DNA of 64,000 nucleotides from Neptunicella plasticusilytica. GTDB taxonomy: Bacteria > Pseudomonadota > Gammaproteobacteria > Enterobacterales > Alteromonadaceae. Positions 16,338-23,766 of this stretch are shown one piece after another. Made by a program: the position numbers and the translations under genes. Location: the NCBI RefSeq assembly GCF_047922965.1, contig NZ_CP150481.1, positions 2,976,001 to 3,040,000 of the forward strand. The letters are read 5' to 3'. Below the pieces are notes generated by a model that was not told the origin of the DNA, made no database searches, and was given only the letters and a program-made list of their open reading frames with translations. How positions within the stretch are numbered: position 1 is the first letter of the stretch; each line of letters begins with the position of its first letter.

Positions 16338-19300
16338 CTACAGGTACGCCTTCATCTCCAGATAATAATTGCGCCCCAAGTCACGATGTGCGTCGGACAT
16401 ATAACCAAAATAACCGTCTGCCAGAGGCGCCCGCTCGTCGGTCAGGTTTTTAAGTCCCAATCTGACCCGTACATCTGAGCTGCCAACCTCAAAGCGATAA
16501 TCCAGGGTTGCATCAAAGGTGGTCATCGATGGAATGACATAACGGGTCCCGTCTTCCAGGGTCAATGAACTTTGATAGAACTCACCTATTTTATAGCCGC
16601 TAACCGAGGCGCCCCAAGGTCCTTTGCGCCAGGATAATTTCATCGAATGACGTTCATCCTGGTTACCGTCCATACCGATTAAATCGGCAAAGCCGTTAAC
16701 CGGATAATTAGAAGGTAATACACCCGAGGCCTGCGCATCAACCAGAGTCGCAATTTCGCCGCCCGCTTGCTGCTCAAATTTATCAAGGAAGGCACCGTTA
16801 TAACGGAAGTTAAACTTGCCGAAGCCGGTATCCAGTTTGTAATACACGCCGATGTCATGACCCGACACAGTTCTGGTGTCCAGATTAGCGTAATTGTCGT
16901 CGATATACTTGATATTACCGGCAGGACATAAACCGGCAGCCTCATAAATCGCGGCTTCACCTTCACCGGCTTCATCTCTGACTACGGCTACGTTGCTATT
17001 CACCGCATCGCAATTAGTATTGCCACTTTGCAGGCGATAAACCAGGTCGAGCAGTGTCTGGTTTTCTTCACCTAGCAAGCCAATGGTGTTCTCTTTCTCA
17101 ATGGTCCAGTAGTCCAGGGTGATGGATAAATCTCTTGTCGGGGTCAGCACCAGACCTATTGAAGTATTGGTTGATTCTTCCGGCACCAGATCTTCACTGC
17201 CCTGAGCAATACGCTGAATTGAATTATCGCAATCCAGTACATTCTGATCCGGATCGCCACCATTCTCGGCCGCATAGGTACAAGCCCAGTCGGTACGGGA
17301 ATTATTTCTGGCCACAATTTCTTCATTGATAGTCACCAGATTAGGCGCTCTGAATGCTTCAGACCAGGAACCACGCACTAACACCTGCTCCAGAGGACGC
17401 CAGCCAAAAGCCAGCTTACCCACTGTGGTACTTTCCACATCAGAGAAATCTTCATAACGCACGGCAACCTGTACATCGAGCGAGTCAATTACCGGCAACT
17501 GCAGCTCAGTAAACAACGAAGTCACCCGGCGCGAACCACTGTTGTCAGGTGTGGGGCTGGAGTTGACCACATCAGACACAAACGGATAGGTATCACCTTC
17601 CCCATCAACAAATTGAATAGTTCCATCCAGACGATCATCGCGATCATCATTAAAAGATTCCTTGCGGTATTCAAAGCCGACTAACAAACCTGCGGTTCCA
17701 CCGGGCAGCGAGAAAATATCAGTGTTGGATATTTTCCCGTCAAAAGTAGTGAGTTTGGTTTCACTAATACGCGACACATCAATTAACGCACGTTCGATAT
17801 TGCTATTCACCCCACCACTAAAAGGATTGTACGCCGCCTCGGTAGTGTCATTTAATGCTTCCTGCATCAGCGAGTTGGATACCCGGTTGTGGGTAATATC
17901 GGTTTTTTTGGCTTTTGACCAGGACACTGCACTTTCCCAGTCCCAGTCCCCTGCTGTGCCCCGGAATCCTTGCAAGAAACGATAAGCGCGGCCATCGTTA
18001 TCAATCACTCGCGGAATTTCGGTAAAACGATAGTTATCCATCAATAACGCCATCCCCTCACAGGGTACACTGTCGCCAATCACGCTATCCGGTAGTCGAT
18101 TAGGTGAACCGCAAGGTCCCAACGGGTTCCAGTAGTTATCTGCCGCAACAGTCAGCTTGGAGGTTGAAAAAGGTGCGGTAGTATGGCGAATTAAATTGGT
18201 GCTCGAATCATAGAACGACATTTCGGTAAAACTCTGTATGCCGCTATCAAACTCATGGTTGATAAACATAAACAGGTTGGTGCGCTGCAAATCCGACATC
18301 AGATCGCGATTTTCATTCAGGTTATGTCGATAGGTTCCCTGTCCGTCTATCGCGCCACAGGTGCCATAACCCAAATCGTACTGACAACGCTCATCACCAG
18401 CCGGGTAGGTTTCAAATTCACCGGCAGAATCGGTCAGTACACCGTTAAGACCTGAACTATTAGCACTTTTAACTAAATCATATTGACCATAAATAGAGTT
18501 GGCGCTGTCATTGCGAAAAGCAGTATCACCAGCCCAGGGTGAATCGGCGGGCAGACGATCTCTGAAATCGGAATTAGACCAGCGCGGATCTTCCGACGAA
18601 TTAACCCTGTCGCGATCGTAATAATTAAAAAATGTACTGACGTTAGTGCGCCCTTGGTTAAAGTCTTTCCCCCATTCGATGGTCAGGGTTTGATCTTTAC
18701 GTGATACATGCTCAAATCCGGCCAGTTTGGCGCGAACATTCAAACCGACAAAATCACTTTTGATCACATGATTAACCACGCCAGCTACTGCATCGGCACC
18801 GTAAATGGCCGAAGCACCGTCACGTAAAACCTCGACGCGTTCCAGTCCCGCCACCGGAATAGTATTGGAGTTAACCGTATTAACCGGCACAAAGCTGCCT
18901 CCAACCTCTTCGGTTTGATAGGCCGCCGAATTGACCATTCTGCGACCATTAAGCAGCACTAGCGTGTTGCCAGTACCCAGGTTACGTAAGTTAAACGCGC
19001 CCACATCACCACGCGCCGAGTTAACCCCACCACTGATATTTTCAGCTTCATTAAAAAAGTTCTGACCATTTTCCGGGATAAGATCCAGCAGCTCGTCGCC
19101 GGAATCCACACCCAATTCAGCGATATCTTCGGCGGATATCACAGACACAGCGAGGGCCTCACTAATTTGTCCGCCGCGGATCTGGGTGCCCACAACCTGG
19201 ATTTTTTCGACAGCCTTTTCCTTGTCCGCCTGTGATTCAGTCTCTTGTCCGACGGCCTGAAACTGCACCAGCGACGCGACCAGACCGACTAACAGAGGTT

Positions 19301-19355
19301 GAGTGAGTTTGTTGTTCCGATAATGAGAACGGATGGCTTTTGTTATTGTATTCAT
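16338..19355 (-). CDS. TonB-dependent outer-membrane receptor (associated with FecI/FecR-like pair)
   Basis: This 1005-aa protein has a signal peptide (about residues 1-36). A TonB-box-like segment (VEKIQVVGTQ) leads directly into the plug domain, with LRNLGTGNTLVLLNGRRMV and EVLRDGASAIYGADAVAGVVN. A 22-stranded-type barrel region follows, ending in a terminal strand of aromatic and hydrophobic residues (NYYLEMKAYL). There is no N-terminal STN signalling domain, although a FecI-like sigma factor and a FecR-like protein are encoded just upstream. The plug is of the type found in receptors for peptides, sugars or other organic ligands in Alteromonadales and Xanthomonads; the substrate is unknown. 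It needs the TonB/ExbBD machinery. Confidence 0.9.
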   Translation of the reverse strand: MNTITKAIRSHYRNNKLTQPLLVGLVASLVQFQAVGQETESQADKEKAVEKIQVVGTQIRGGQISEALAVSVISAEDIAELGVDSGDELLDLIPENGQNFFNEAENISGGVNSARGDVGAFNLRNLGTGNTLVLLNGRRMVNSAAYQTEEVGGSFVPVNTVNSNTIPVAGLERVEVLRDGASAIYGADAVAGVVNHVIKSDFVGLNVRAKLAGFEHVSRKDQTLTIEWGKDFNQGRTNVSTFFNYYDRDRVNSSEDPRWSNSDFRDRLPADSPWAGDTAFRNDSANSIYGQYDLVKSANSSGLNGVLTDSAGEFETYPAGDERCQYDLGYGTCGAIDGQGTYRHNLNENRDLMSDLQRTNLFMFINHEFDSGIQSFTEMSFYDSSTNLIRHTTAPFSTSKLTVAADNYWNPLGPCGSPNRLPDSVIGDSVPCEGMALLMDNYRFTEIPRVIDNDGRAYRFLQGFRGTAGDWDWESAVSWSKAKKTDITHNRVSNSLMQEALNDTTEAAYNPFSGGVNSNIERALIDVSRISETKLTTFDGKISNTDIFSLPGGTAGLLVGFEYRKESFNDDRDDRLDGTIQFVDGEGDTYPFVSDVVNSSPTPDNSGSRRVTSLFTELQLPVIDSLDVQVAVRYEDFSDVESTTVGKLAFGWRPLEQVLVRGSWSEAFRAPNLVTINEEIVARNNSRTDWACTYAAENGGDPDQNVLDCDNSIQRIAQGSEDLVPEESTNTSIGLVLTPTRDLSITLDYWTIEKENTIGLLGEENQTLLDLVYRLQSGNTNCDAVNSNVAVVRDEAGEGEAAIYEAAGLCPAGNIKYIDDNYANLDTRTVSGHDIGVYYKLDTGFGKFNFRYNGAFLDKFEQQAGGEIATLVDAQASGVLPSNYPVNGFADLIGMDGNQDERHSMKLSWRKGPWGASVSGYKIGEFYQSSLTLEDGTRYVIPSMTTFDATLDYRFEVGSSDVRVRLGLKNLTDERAPLADGYFGYMSDAHRDLGRNYYLEMKAYL

Positions 19356-19434
19356 TATTGTCGTCTCTTTTTAACATTTAACTTACATATCGCTTGAGGT
19401 CTCGAAACCCCCTAAACAATTTGTGAAAAATTAG

Positions 19435-19800
19435 TTAAAAAATAATGACTGACAGGAACCCGAACAGGATTAGGCCAATGCTGACAAAGGCTGCGAGCTG
19501 ATTGGTAGTTTTAACATCAATTTGCTCAGAAACTGATTCAGACCGATCCATTTCTGGAAAGGGGATGACTTGCGGTAATTCAATTTGATGTTGTTGATCG
19601 TTCAATGTAGAAATTTTCGCCCAAACTTCGGCCAGTTCTTCAAAGGCCCAACGATGCATAGGATCATCATCCAGCCAATGATTAAAGCGAAGCTGTTCTT
19701 CCGGTGTCATATTGCCACCATCAAGTTTAGCTAACCACTGGGTGGCTTCCTGCACCGCAGACTCGGGAATACCATAGCCTACCCACTCATCCAGAAACAC
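19435..19800 (-). CDS. Truncated FecR-like anti-sigma factor (DUF4880 domain plus one membrane helix)
   Basis: This 121-aa protein has an N-terminal DUF4880/FecR cytoplasmic domain (about residues 12-65, with EATQWLAKLDGG, FNHWLDDDPMHRWAFEEL) and a single C-terminal membrane helix (about 100-121). Normal FecR proteins have some 200 more periplasmic residues that contact the receptor; these are missing, and the stop is followed by the 79-bp gap to the receptor gene with no remnant. The GTG start shares one base with the sigma-factor stop (TAGTG), so translation is coupled. It could still bind the sigma factor at the membrane, but cannot sense by the classical route. Confidence 0.78.
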   Translation of the reverse strand: MFLDEWVGYGIPESAVQEATQWLAKLDGGNMTPEEQLRFNHWLDDDPMHRWAFEELAEVWAKISTLNDQQHQIELPQVIPFPEMDRSESVSEQIDVKTTNQLAAFVSIGLILFGFLSVIIF

Positions 19801-20378
19801 TAGGCTGCTCCGGACAGTTTCTTGGCCAGTGCAATATTATTATTGGTTCGTTTGATGATGTATTGACGGCATAACTTCATACCGGTGGCAAGATGGTTTT
19901 CTACTGTTTTCAACGAGATATGCATCATTTGTGCTATCTCAGCATGGGTCTTGCCGTGCAATTTGCGCATCACAAACACTTGGCGGCAGATATAGGGCAA
20001 CGAGTTTACTGCCTCAAGCAACAAGGCTTTTTCTTCAACATCTGTTTGCAGTGCCTGCGGCGATTTTTCGGCGCCGGTATAAAATTCCGATACCTGAGTG
20101 GCAGAGCGCTCCACCACTTTTTTATGCCGCAAGCGGCTTATCGCAATGTTTCTGGCCACCCTGAACAGAAAAGGTTTAGGTTCAATCTCCTTACCTGCCT
20201 TTAGGCCAAGATAAACCTCGACATAGGCTTCTTGCATCACTTCTTCAGCTTCCGACGACTCGAGTAATTTTCGTAACGCCGCCAACAGGACATTGGATGT
20301 CTGTTTAAAAAAGTCAGCCATCCACAGATCCAGCTCTGCGGTTGTGGACGACATTTCAGGAGCATTGAATTGATTCAC
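19800..20378 (-). CDS. ECF sigma factor, FecI type
   Basis: This 192-aa protein has a sigma-70 region 2 (about residues 30-95, with EEVMQEAYVEVYLG and RVARNIAISRLRHK). Region 4 (about 120-175) has a helix-turn-helix in GKTHAEIAQMMHISLKTVENHLATG. It belongs to the FecI group that drives TonB-receptor genes in response to a ligand. It is encoded before the fecR-like and receptor genes in the same direction, and its likely target is the receptor promoter in 19356-19434. Alternative: a general iron-starvation sigma factor; no Fur box was seen upstream. Confidence 0.88.
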   Translation of the reverse strand: MNQFNAPEMSSTTAELDLWMADFFKQTSNVLLAALRKLLESSEAEEVMQEAYVEVYLGLKAGKEIEPKPFLFRVARNIAISRLRHKKVVERSATQVSEFYTGAEKSPQALQTDVEEKALLLEAVNSLPYICRQVFVMRKLHGKTHAEIAQMMHISLKTVENHLATGMKLCRQYIIKRTNNNIALAKKLSGAA

Positions 20379-20397
20379 TTAAATAACCATACTTCTT

Positions 20398-20417
20398 TCA
20401 CTGCATTCACGCAGTGA
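20398..20417 (-). promoter_or_regulatory. Inverted repeat upstream of the FecI-type sigma gene
   Basis: TCACTGC and GCAGTGA (7-bp arms, 6-nt centre) lie 20 bp upstream of the sigma-factor ATG. It may be an operator or a hairpin in the leader; no known regulator motif is matched. Confidence 0.3.
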
Positions 20418-20555
20418 CTATTCACTATTGCTTTTTACTGTAGCAAAATTTTTCTGCCTGATAACAGACTTTTGCTCCATGTTGGCACCTTGCACAACGC
20501 AGTTTGTCTGGTTAGGTCAGTAAAAACGGGGCTATTAACATCCGAAAAAATTCCT

Positions 20556-21296
20556 TCAGCCATGCAATCTGCGTTGAAATAATTCTACCGCCATTGCATA
20601 ATTTTTTAACGCCAGTGCCGGGTCATAACGCTCCCCTTCATCGCGCATAAAGGCGTGCTGGGCGTTGACTTCGTGCCAGCTGAAATTCAATTTATGCTGT
20701 TCCAGTGTGTTGTAAATCAGTTTTCTACCTTCGGAAGACACATGCGGGTCCTGTTTACCAAAAATCATCACCAGTTCGCCCTGGATATCATCACAACGGG
20801 TCAGCGAATCATTACCCGGTTGACAAGGCAACGTACTGGAATGAATATCGGTTGCATACAAACAGAAGGTCGCTTTTATAGCCGGGTTCAGTGCCGCCCG
20901 AAAGGCCAGATGACCACCGATACAAACTCCCATACTGCCTACATTACCGTTGCAATAGGCTTGTGCCTGAACAAAATCAATCATGGCATCGGTATCGCTA
21001 TCATGCTGCTCTAGTGGTTTAGCAAATTTGTCGGCATTGCCTTTATCTTTGCCTTCATCATCATAAGCCAGCACTGTACCGATCGGGTTTAGTTCATGAA
21101 ACACCTCAGGGACCAGCACTACAAAACCGTGGCCGGCCATAATTTGCGCGCTACGGGTAATAGGTGCAGTTTGCTGAAAGATTTCCGAATAAAAAATAAT
21201 CGCAGGATAGCGACCTTCGGCAACCGGACGAAACACGCTGGTGCGCATTGTACCGCTTGGGGTAGCAATATCACTGACAGAAGACTGAATAATCAT
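20556..21296 (-). CDS. Dienelactone hydrolase family protein
   Basis: This 246-aa alpha/beta-hydrolase has the dienelactone hydrolase nucleophile elbow with cysteine (GVCIGGHLAFRAAL) and a C-terminal catalytic His in NAQHAFMRDEG. The Asp is probably in the segment before GKQDPHVSSEG. There is no signal peptide, so it is cytoplasmic. Family members hydrolyse lactones or small esters; the natural substrate here is unknown. It stands alone between the fecI-type gene and a divergent GGDEF gene. Confidence 0.85.
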   Translation of the reverse strand: MIIQSSVSDIATPSGTMRTSVFRPVAEGRYPAIIFYSEIFQQTAPITRSAQIMAGHGFVVLVPEVFHELNPIGTVLAYDDEGKDKGNADKFAKPLEQHDSDTDAMIDFVQAQAYCNGNVGSMGVCIGGHLAFRAALNPAIKATFCLYATDIHSSTLPCQPGNDSLTRCDDIQGELVMIFGKQDPHVSSEGRKLIYNTLEQHKLNFSWHEVNAQHAFMRDEGERYDPALALKNYAMAVELFQRRLHG

Positions 21297-21464
21297 GGTA
21301 ATACCTGTTTATAGTTAGCGTTGGCCCAGTATACCCCATGTTTGAATTTGATTAGCTGAACAAACTGGATAATAGCAATACAGAGCGCAAGATAGTGGGT
21401 TGTTCTATAATTTATATCTGGCATTACCGGACTTGGTAAAAACTAAATAGCAGAGGCTTGATGT

Positions 21465-22841
21465 TTGCCTCAAAAATTAAGCTATGAGTGCGAAAAATCG
21501 ATTGGGGTGAAATTAACGATTTGGGCACTCGACAATAAATCCGAGGATGTATCGGTGTCGGTTAATAAAACCATTGAAGAATATACCAATCAATTGCTGC
21601 AACTGCAGACCACTCTGGATCATGTCGGTGCCTATGTGTTTACCAAAGATCTGCAGGGGCGTTATACCTACGCCAATCAAATGGTCTGCGACTTATTCGG
21701 TTTAACGCTGGACGATATCATTGGTCGCACGGATGATGAATTTTTCAATCTCGAATCATACAACGAGATAAGTGTTAATGACCGACAAGTACTCGAGCAA
21801 GGTCAACAAATCGAGCGCGAAGAAACCAGCCGTGTAGCTAAAACCGGAGAAGTAAGAACTTACTGGACGGTTAAATCACCACTACGCAACGCCGACGGGG
21901 ACATCACCGGTATGTGCGGTATTTCCACCGATATTACCGAACGGCTTAAAATGGAAGAAGCCCTGCGCGAACAGAAAGTGTTACTGGATACTGTATTAAA
22001 TAACGCAGATTCATATATTTATATGAAAGATCAGCAGTGTCGGTTTTTATATGCCAACAGCAATGTCGCCAAATTATTCAATCTGTCCCAACAGGATATT
22101 ATCGGCAAACACGGTAGCGAAATTTTACCTGCTGAAGTGGCTAAAAATTTCGATATATTGGACAGGCAAGTTATCGAGTCGGGCGAAAAAATGTATGGGG
22201 AAGAGAACTTTTTCGAAGACGATGGCAGCATACGTCACTACTGGTCAGTCAAAATTCCACTGAAAAAAAAGGATCAAGAAAAGGTTTACGCTTTTGTCGG
22301 TATTTCCACTGATATCACCGAAATTGTGCGTCTTAAAGAAGACTTTAAAACCCTGGCCAATACCGATTCTCTCACCGGTATTTATAGTCGACGTTGTCTG
22401 ATGGAATGTGCCAAACGTGAATTGCAACGGGTTCAGCGTCATACCTCAGCGCTAACAGTGGTTATCTTCGATATCGATAATTTTAAAACCATAAATGATA
22501 ATTTTGGCCATGCAACGGGTGACAATACCATTGTGCTGATTGTCAACGCCTGCAAAAAAATATTGCGTGAGATAGATATTTTTGGCCGTTTGGGTGGCGA
22601 TGAGTTTGTAGTTATTACACCAGATACCAGTCTAACCGACGCATTGGCGATTACAGAACGGTTGCGCCTTGCGGTGCACAACATTATCCCTGATCCTGAC
22701 AATCCAGTAAAAATCAGTTGCAGCTTTGGTGTGGCGACGTGGAAAGGTGAGCAGTTTTTTGATGAACTGCTGTTTCGTGCAGATGCAGCCCTGTACAATG
22801 CCAAGCAAAGTGGTCGGGATTGTGTCAAGTATCGGGAGTAG
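21465..22841 (+). CDS. PAS-PAS-GGDEF diguanylate cyclase
   Basis: This 458-aa cytoplasmic protein has a PAS/PAC unit (about residues 42-155, e.g. YVFTKDLQGRYTYANQMVC), a second PAS/PAC unit (about 170-285) and a GGDEF domain (about 295-458). The active-site motif GGDEF is intact at about 377-381, and DSLTGIYSRR marks the domain start. It should make cyclic di-GMP in response to a PAS-sensed signal, since no membrane segment is present. The start is uncertain: TTG 21465 has AGAGG at 21452-21456, and GTG 21507 is an in-frame alternative. No EAL domain is fused. Confidence 0.88.
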   Translation: MPQKLSYECEKSIGVKLTIWALDNKSEDVSVSVNKTIEEYTNQLLQLQTTLDHVGAYVFTKDLQGRYTYANQMVCDLFGLTLDDIIGRTDDEFFNLESYNEISVNDRQVLEQGQQIEREETSRVAKTGEVRTYWTVKSPLRNADGDITGMCGISTDITERLKMEEALREQKVLLDTVLNNADSYIYMKDQQCRFLYANSNVAKLFNLSQQDIIGKHGSEILPAEVAKNFDILDRQVIESGEKMYGEENFFEDDGSIRHYWSVKIPLKKKDQEKVYAFVGISTDITEIVRLKEDFKTLANTDSLTGIYSRRCLMECAKRELQRVQRHTSALTVVIFDIDNFKTINDNFGHATGDNTIVLIVNACKKILREIDIFGRLGGDEFVVITPDTSLTDALAITERLRLAVHNIIPDPDNPVKISCSFGVATWKGEQFFDELLFRADAALYNAKQSGRDCVKYRE

Positions 22842-22847
22842 ATATCG

Positions 22848-23054
22848 ATGGACAGTTCATCATTATTGATATGGAGTACCCTGTTCGGCGGAATCGGGAT
22901 TGGATTTTTTATTTACGGCAAAAAACAGAAAAAACCGGTTCCACTGCTGGTCGGTATCAGTTTGTTTGTTTTCCCATATTTTATGCCTAATCTGACCCTG
23001 TTAATTCTTGTTGGCATCGGCTTAATTTCGCTGCCCTATTTTGTAAAAATCTAA
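22848..23054 (+). CDS. Small hydrophobic membrane protein
   Basis: This 68-aa protein begins 6 bp after the GGDEF gene and has two or three short hydrophobic segments separated by a basic loop (GKKQKKP). I do not recognise a function. The position suggests co-transcription with the cyclase upstream and the DUF3185 gene downstream. Codon use and a clear ATG support a real gene. Confidence 0.6.
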   Translation: MDSSSLLIWSTLFGGIGIGFFIYGKKQKKPVPLLVGISLFVFPYFMPNLTLLILVGIGLISLPYFVKI

Positions 23055-23075
23055 TCATCATAAAAAGGAATAAAA

Positions 23076-23267
23076 ATGAAAATTATCAGTTTAGCACTCA
23101 TTGTATTAGGCATAGGTTTGGCTTATTGGGGTTGGGACATCGCCGATTCAGTGCAATCGGAAATCAGTCAAACCATTACCGGCTCGCATTCCGACAAGGT
23201 TATGAAGCTGTATATCGGGGCTGCAATTAGTCTGGTAGTTGGCCTGTACCTTTACTTTAAAAAGTAA
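23076..23267 (+). CDS. DUF3185 family small membrane protein
   Basis: This 63-aa protein has two membrane helices (about residues 3-20 and 45-60). The central motif SVQSEISQTITGSHSDK matches the DUF3185 pattern (short Ser/Thr-rich loop ending in TGSxxDK). The start has AAAGGA shortly upstream. Function unknown. Confidence 0.75.
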   Translation: MKIISLALIVLGIGLAYWGWDIADSVQSEISQTITGSHSDKVMKLYIGAAISLVVGLYLYFKK

Positions 23268-23323
23268 CTATTCGGCACGTTCTGCTGTTGTATATTGTTA
23301 AAGTACAAAAGGTCATCAAAATA

Positions 23324-23339
23324 CTGTGTTTAAATACAG
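23324..23339. promoter_or_regulatory. LexA (SOS) box upstream of yebG
   Basis: CTGTGTTTAAATACAG fits the gammaproteobacterial SOS operator CTGT-N8-ACAG exactly. It lies 46 bp upstream of the yebG ATG, and YebG is a known LexA-regulated gene in E. coli. Confidence 0.88.
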
Positions 23340-23385
23340 TTATTATGTTAGTCTGAACTCTGCTTACATCAAAGAGGAATCCTAT

Positions 23386-23676
23386 ATGGCAATCATAACG
23401 AAATACGTAGTGGAGCATAAAGGCGTGGAAAAGCTGATAACAACAGATAAAAAAGAAGCCGACAAATATGACAAGATGCTGGATATTGCCGACAACCTGG
23501 CGGAATACATTCAGGCCAAAGGGATCGTGCTTGAGTCCAATGTTCTGGAAGAATTAACCGTATTAATGTCACGCAATAAGGAGACAGTGTCCAAACTGTT
23601 AAAAGGTTCGGACGCCCAGTCGTTACTGGTCAATGATGCAGCCGAGGTAGTGGCCCTGGAAAAACGCAAAGCCTGA
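23386..23676 (+). CDS. yebG: YebG family DNA damage-inducible protein
   Basis: This 96-aa protein starts at ATG 23386 with AGAGGA at 23373-23378; the reading frame is open further upstream only through the SOS operator. The YebG family N-terminus is clear (MAIITKYVVEHKG, KEADKYDKMLDIADNL). In E. coli yebG is an SOS gene of unclear biochemical role, and here an intact LexA box supports the same control. The C-terminal stretch is charged and helical. A bidirectional terminator separates it from the receptor gene that follows on the other strand. Confidence 0.92.
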   Translation: MAIITKYVVEHKGVEKLITTDKKEADKYDKMLDIADNLAEYIQAKGIVLESNVLEELTVLMSRNKETVSKLLKGSDAQSLLVNDAAEVVALEKRKA

Positions 23677-23701
23677 GCAATAAACTCGATTTCACTACAA
23701 A

Positions 23702-23727
23702 AAAAGAGCCACAAAAGTGGCTCTTTT
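23702..23727. terminator. Bidirectional terminator between yebG and the TonB receptor gene
   Basis: AAAAGAGCCAC (23702-23712) and GTGGCTCTTTT (23717-23727) form a perfect 11-bp stem with an AAAA loop and T runs on both strands. Confidence 0.9.
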
Positions 23728-23766
23728 CAGTTTTACAATACCCTTTATTCGGCTGATTCAGCCAGA

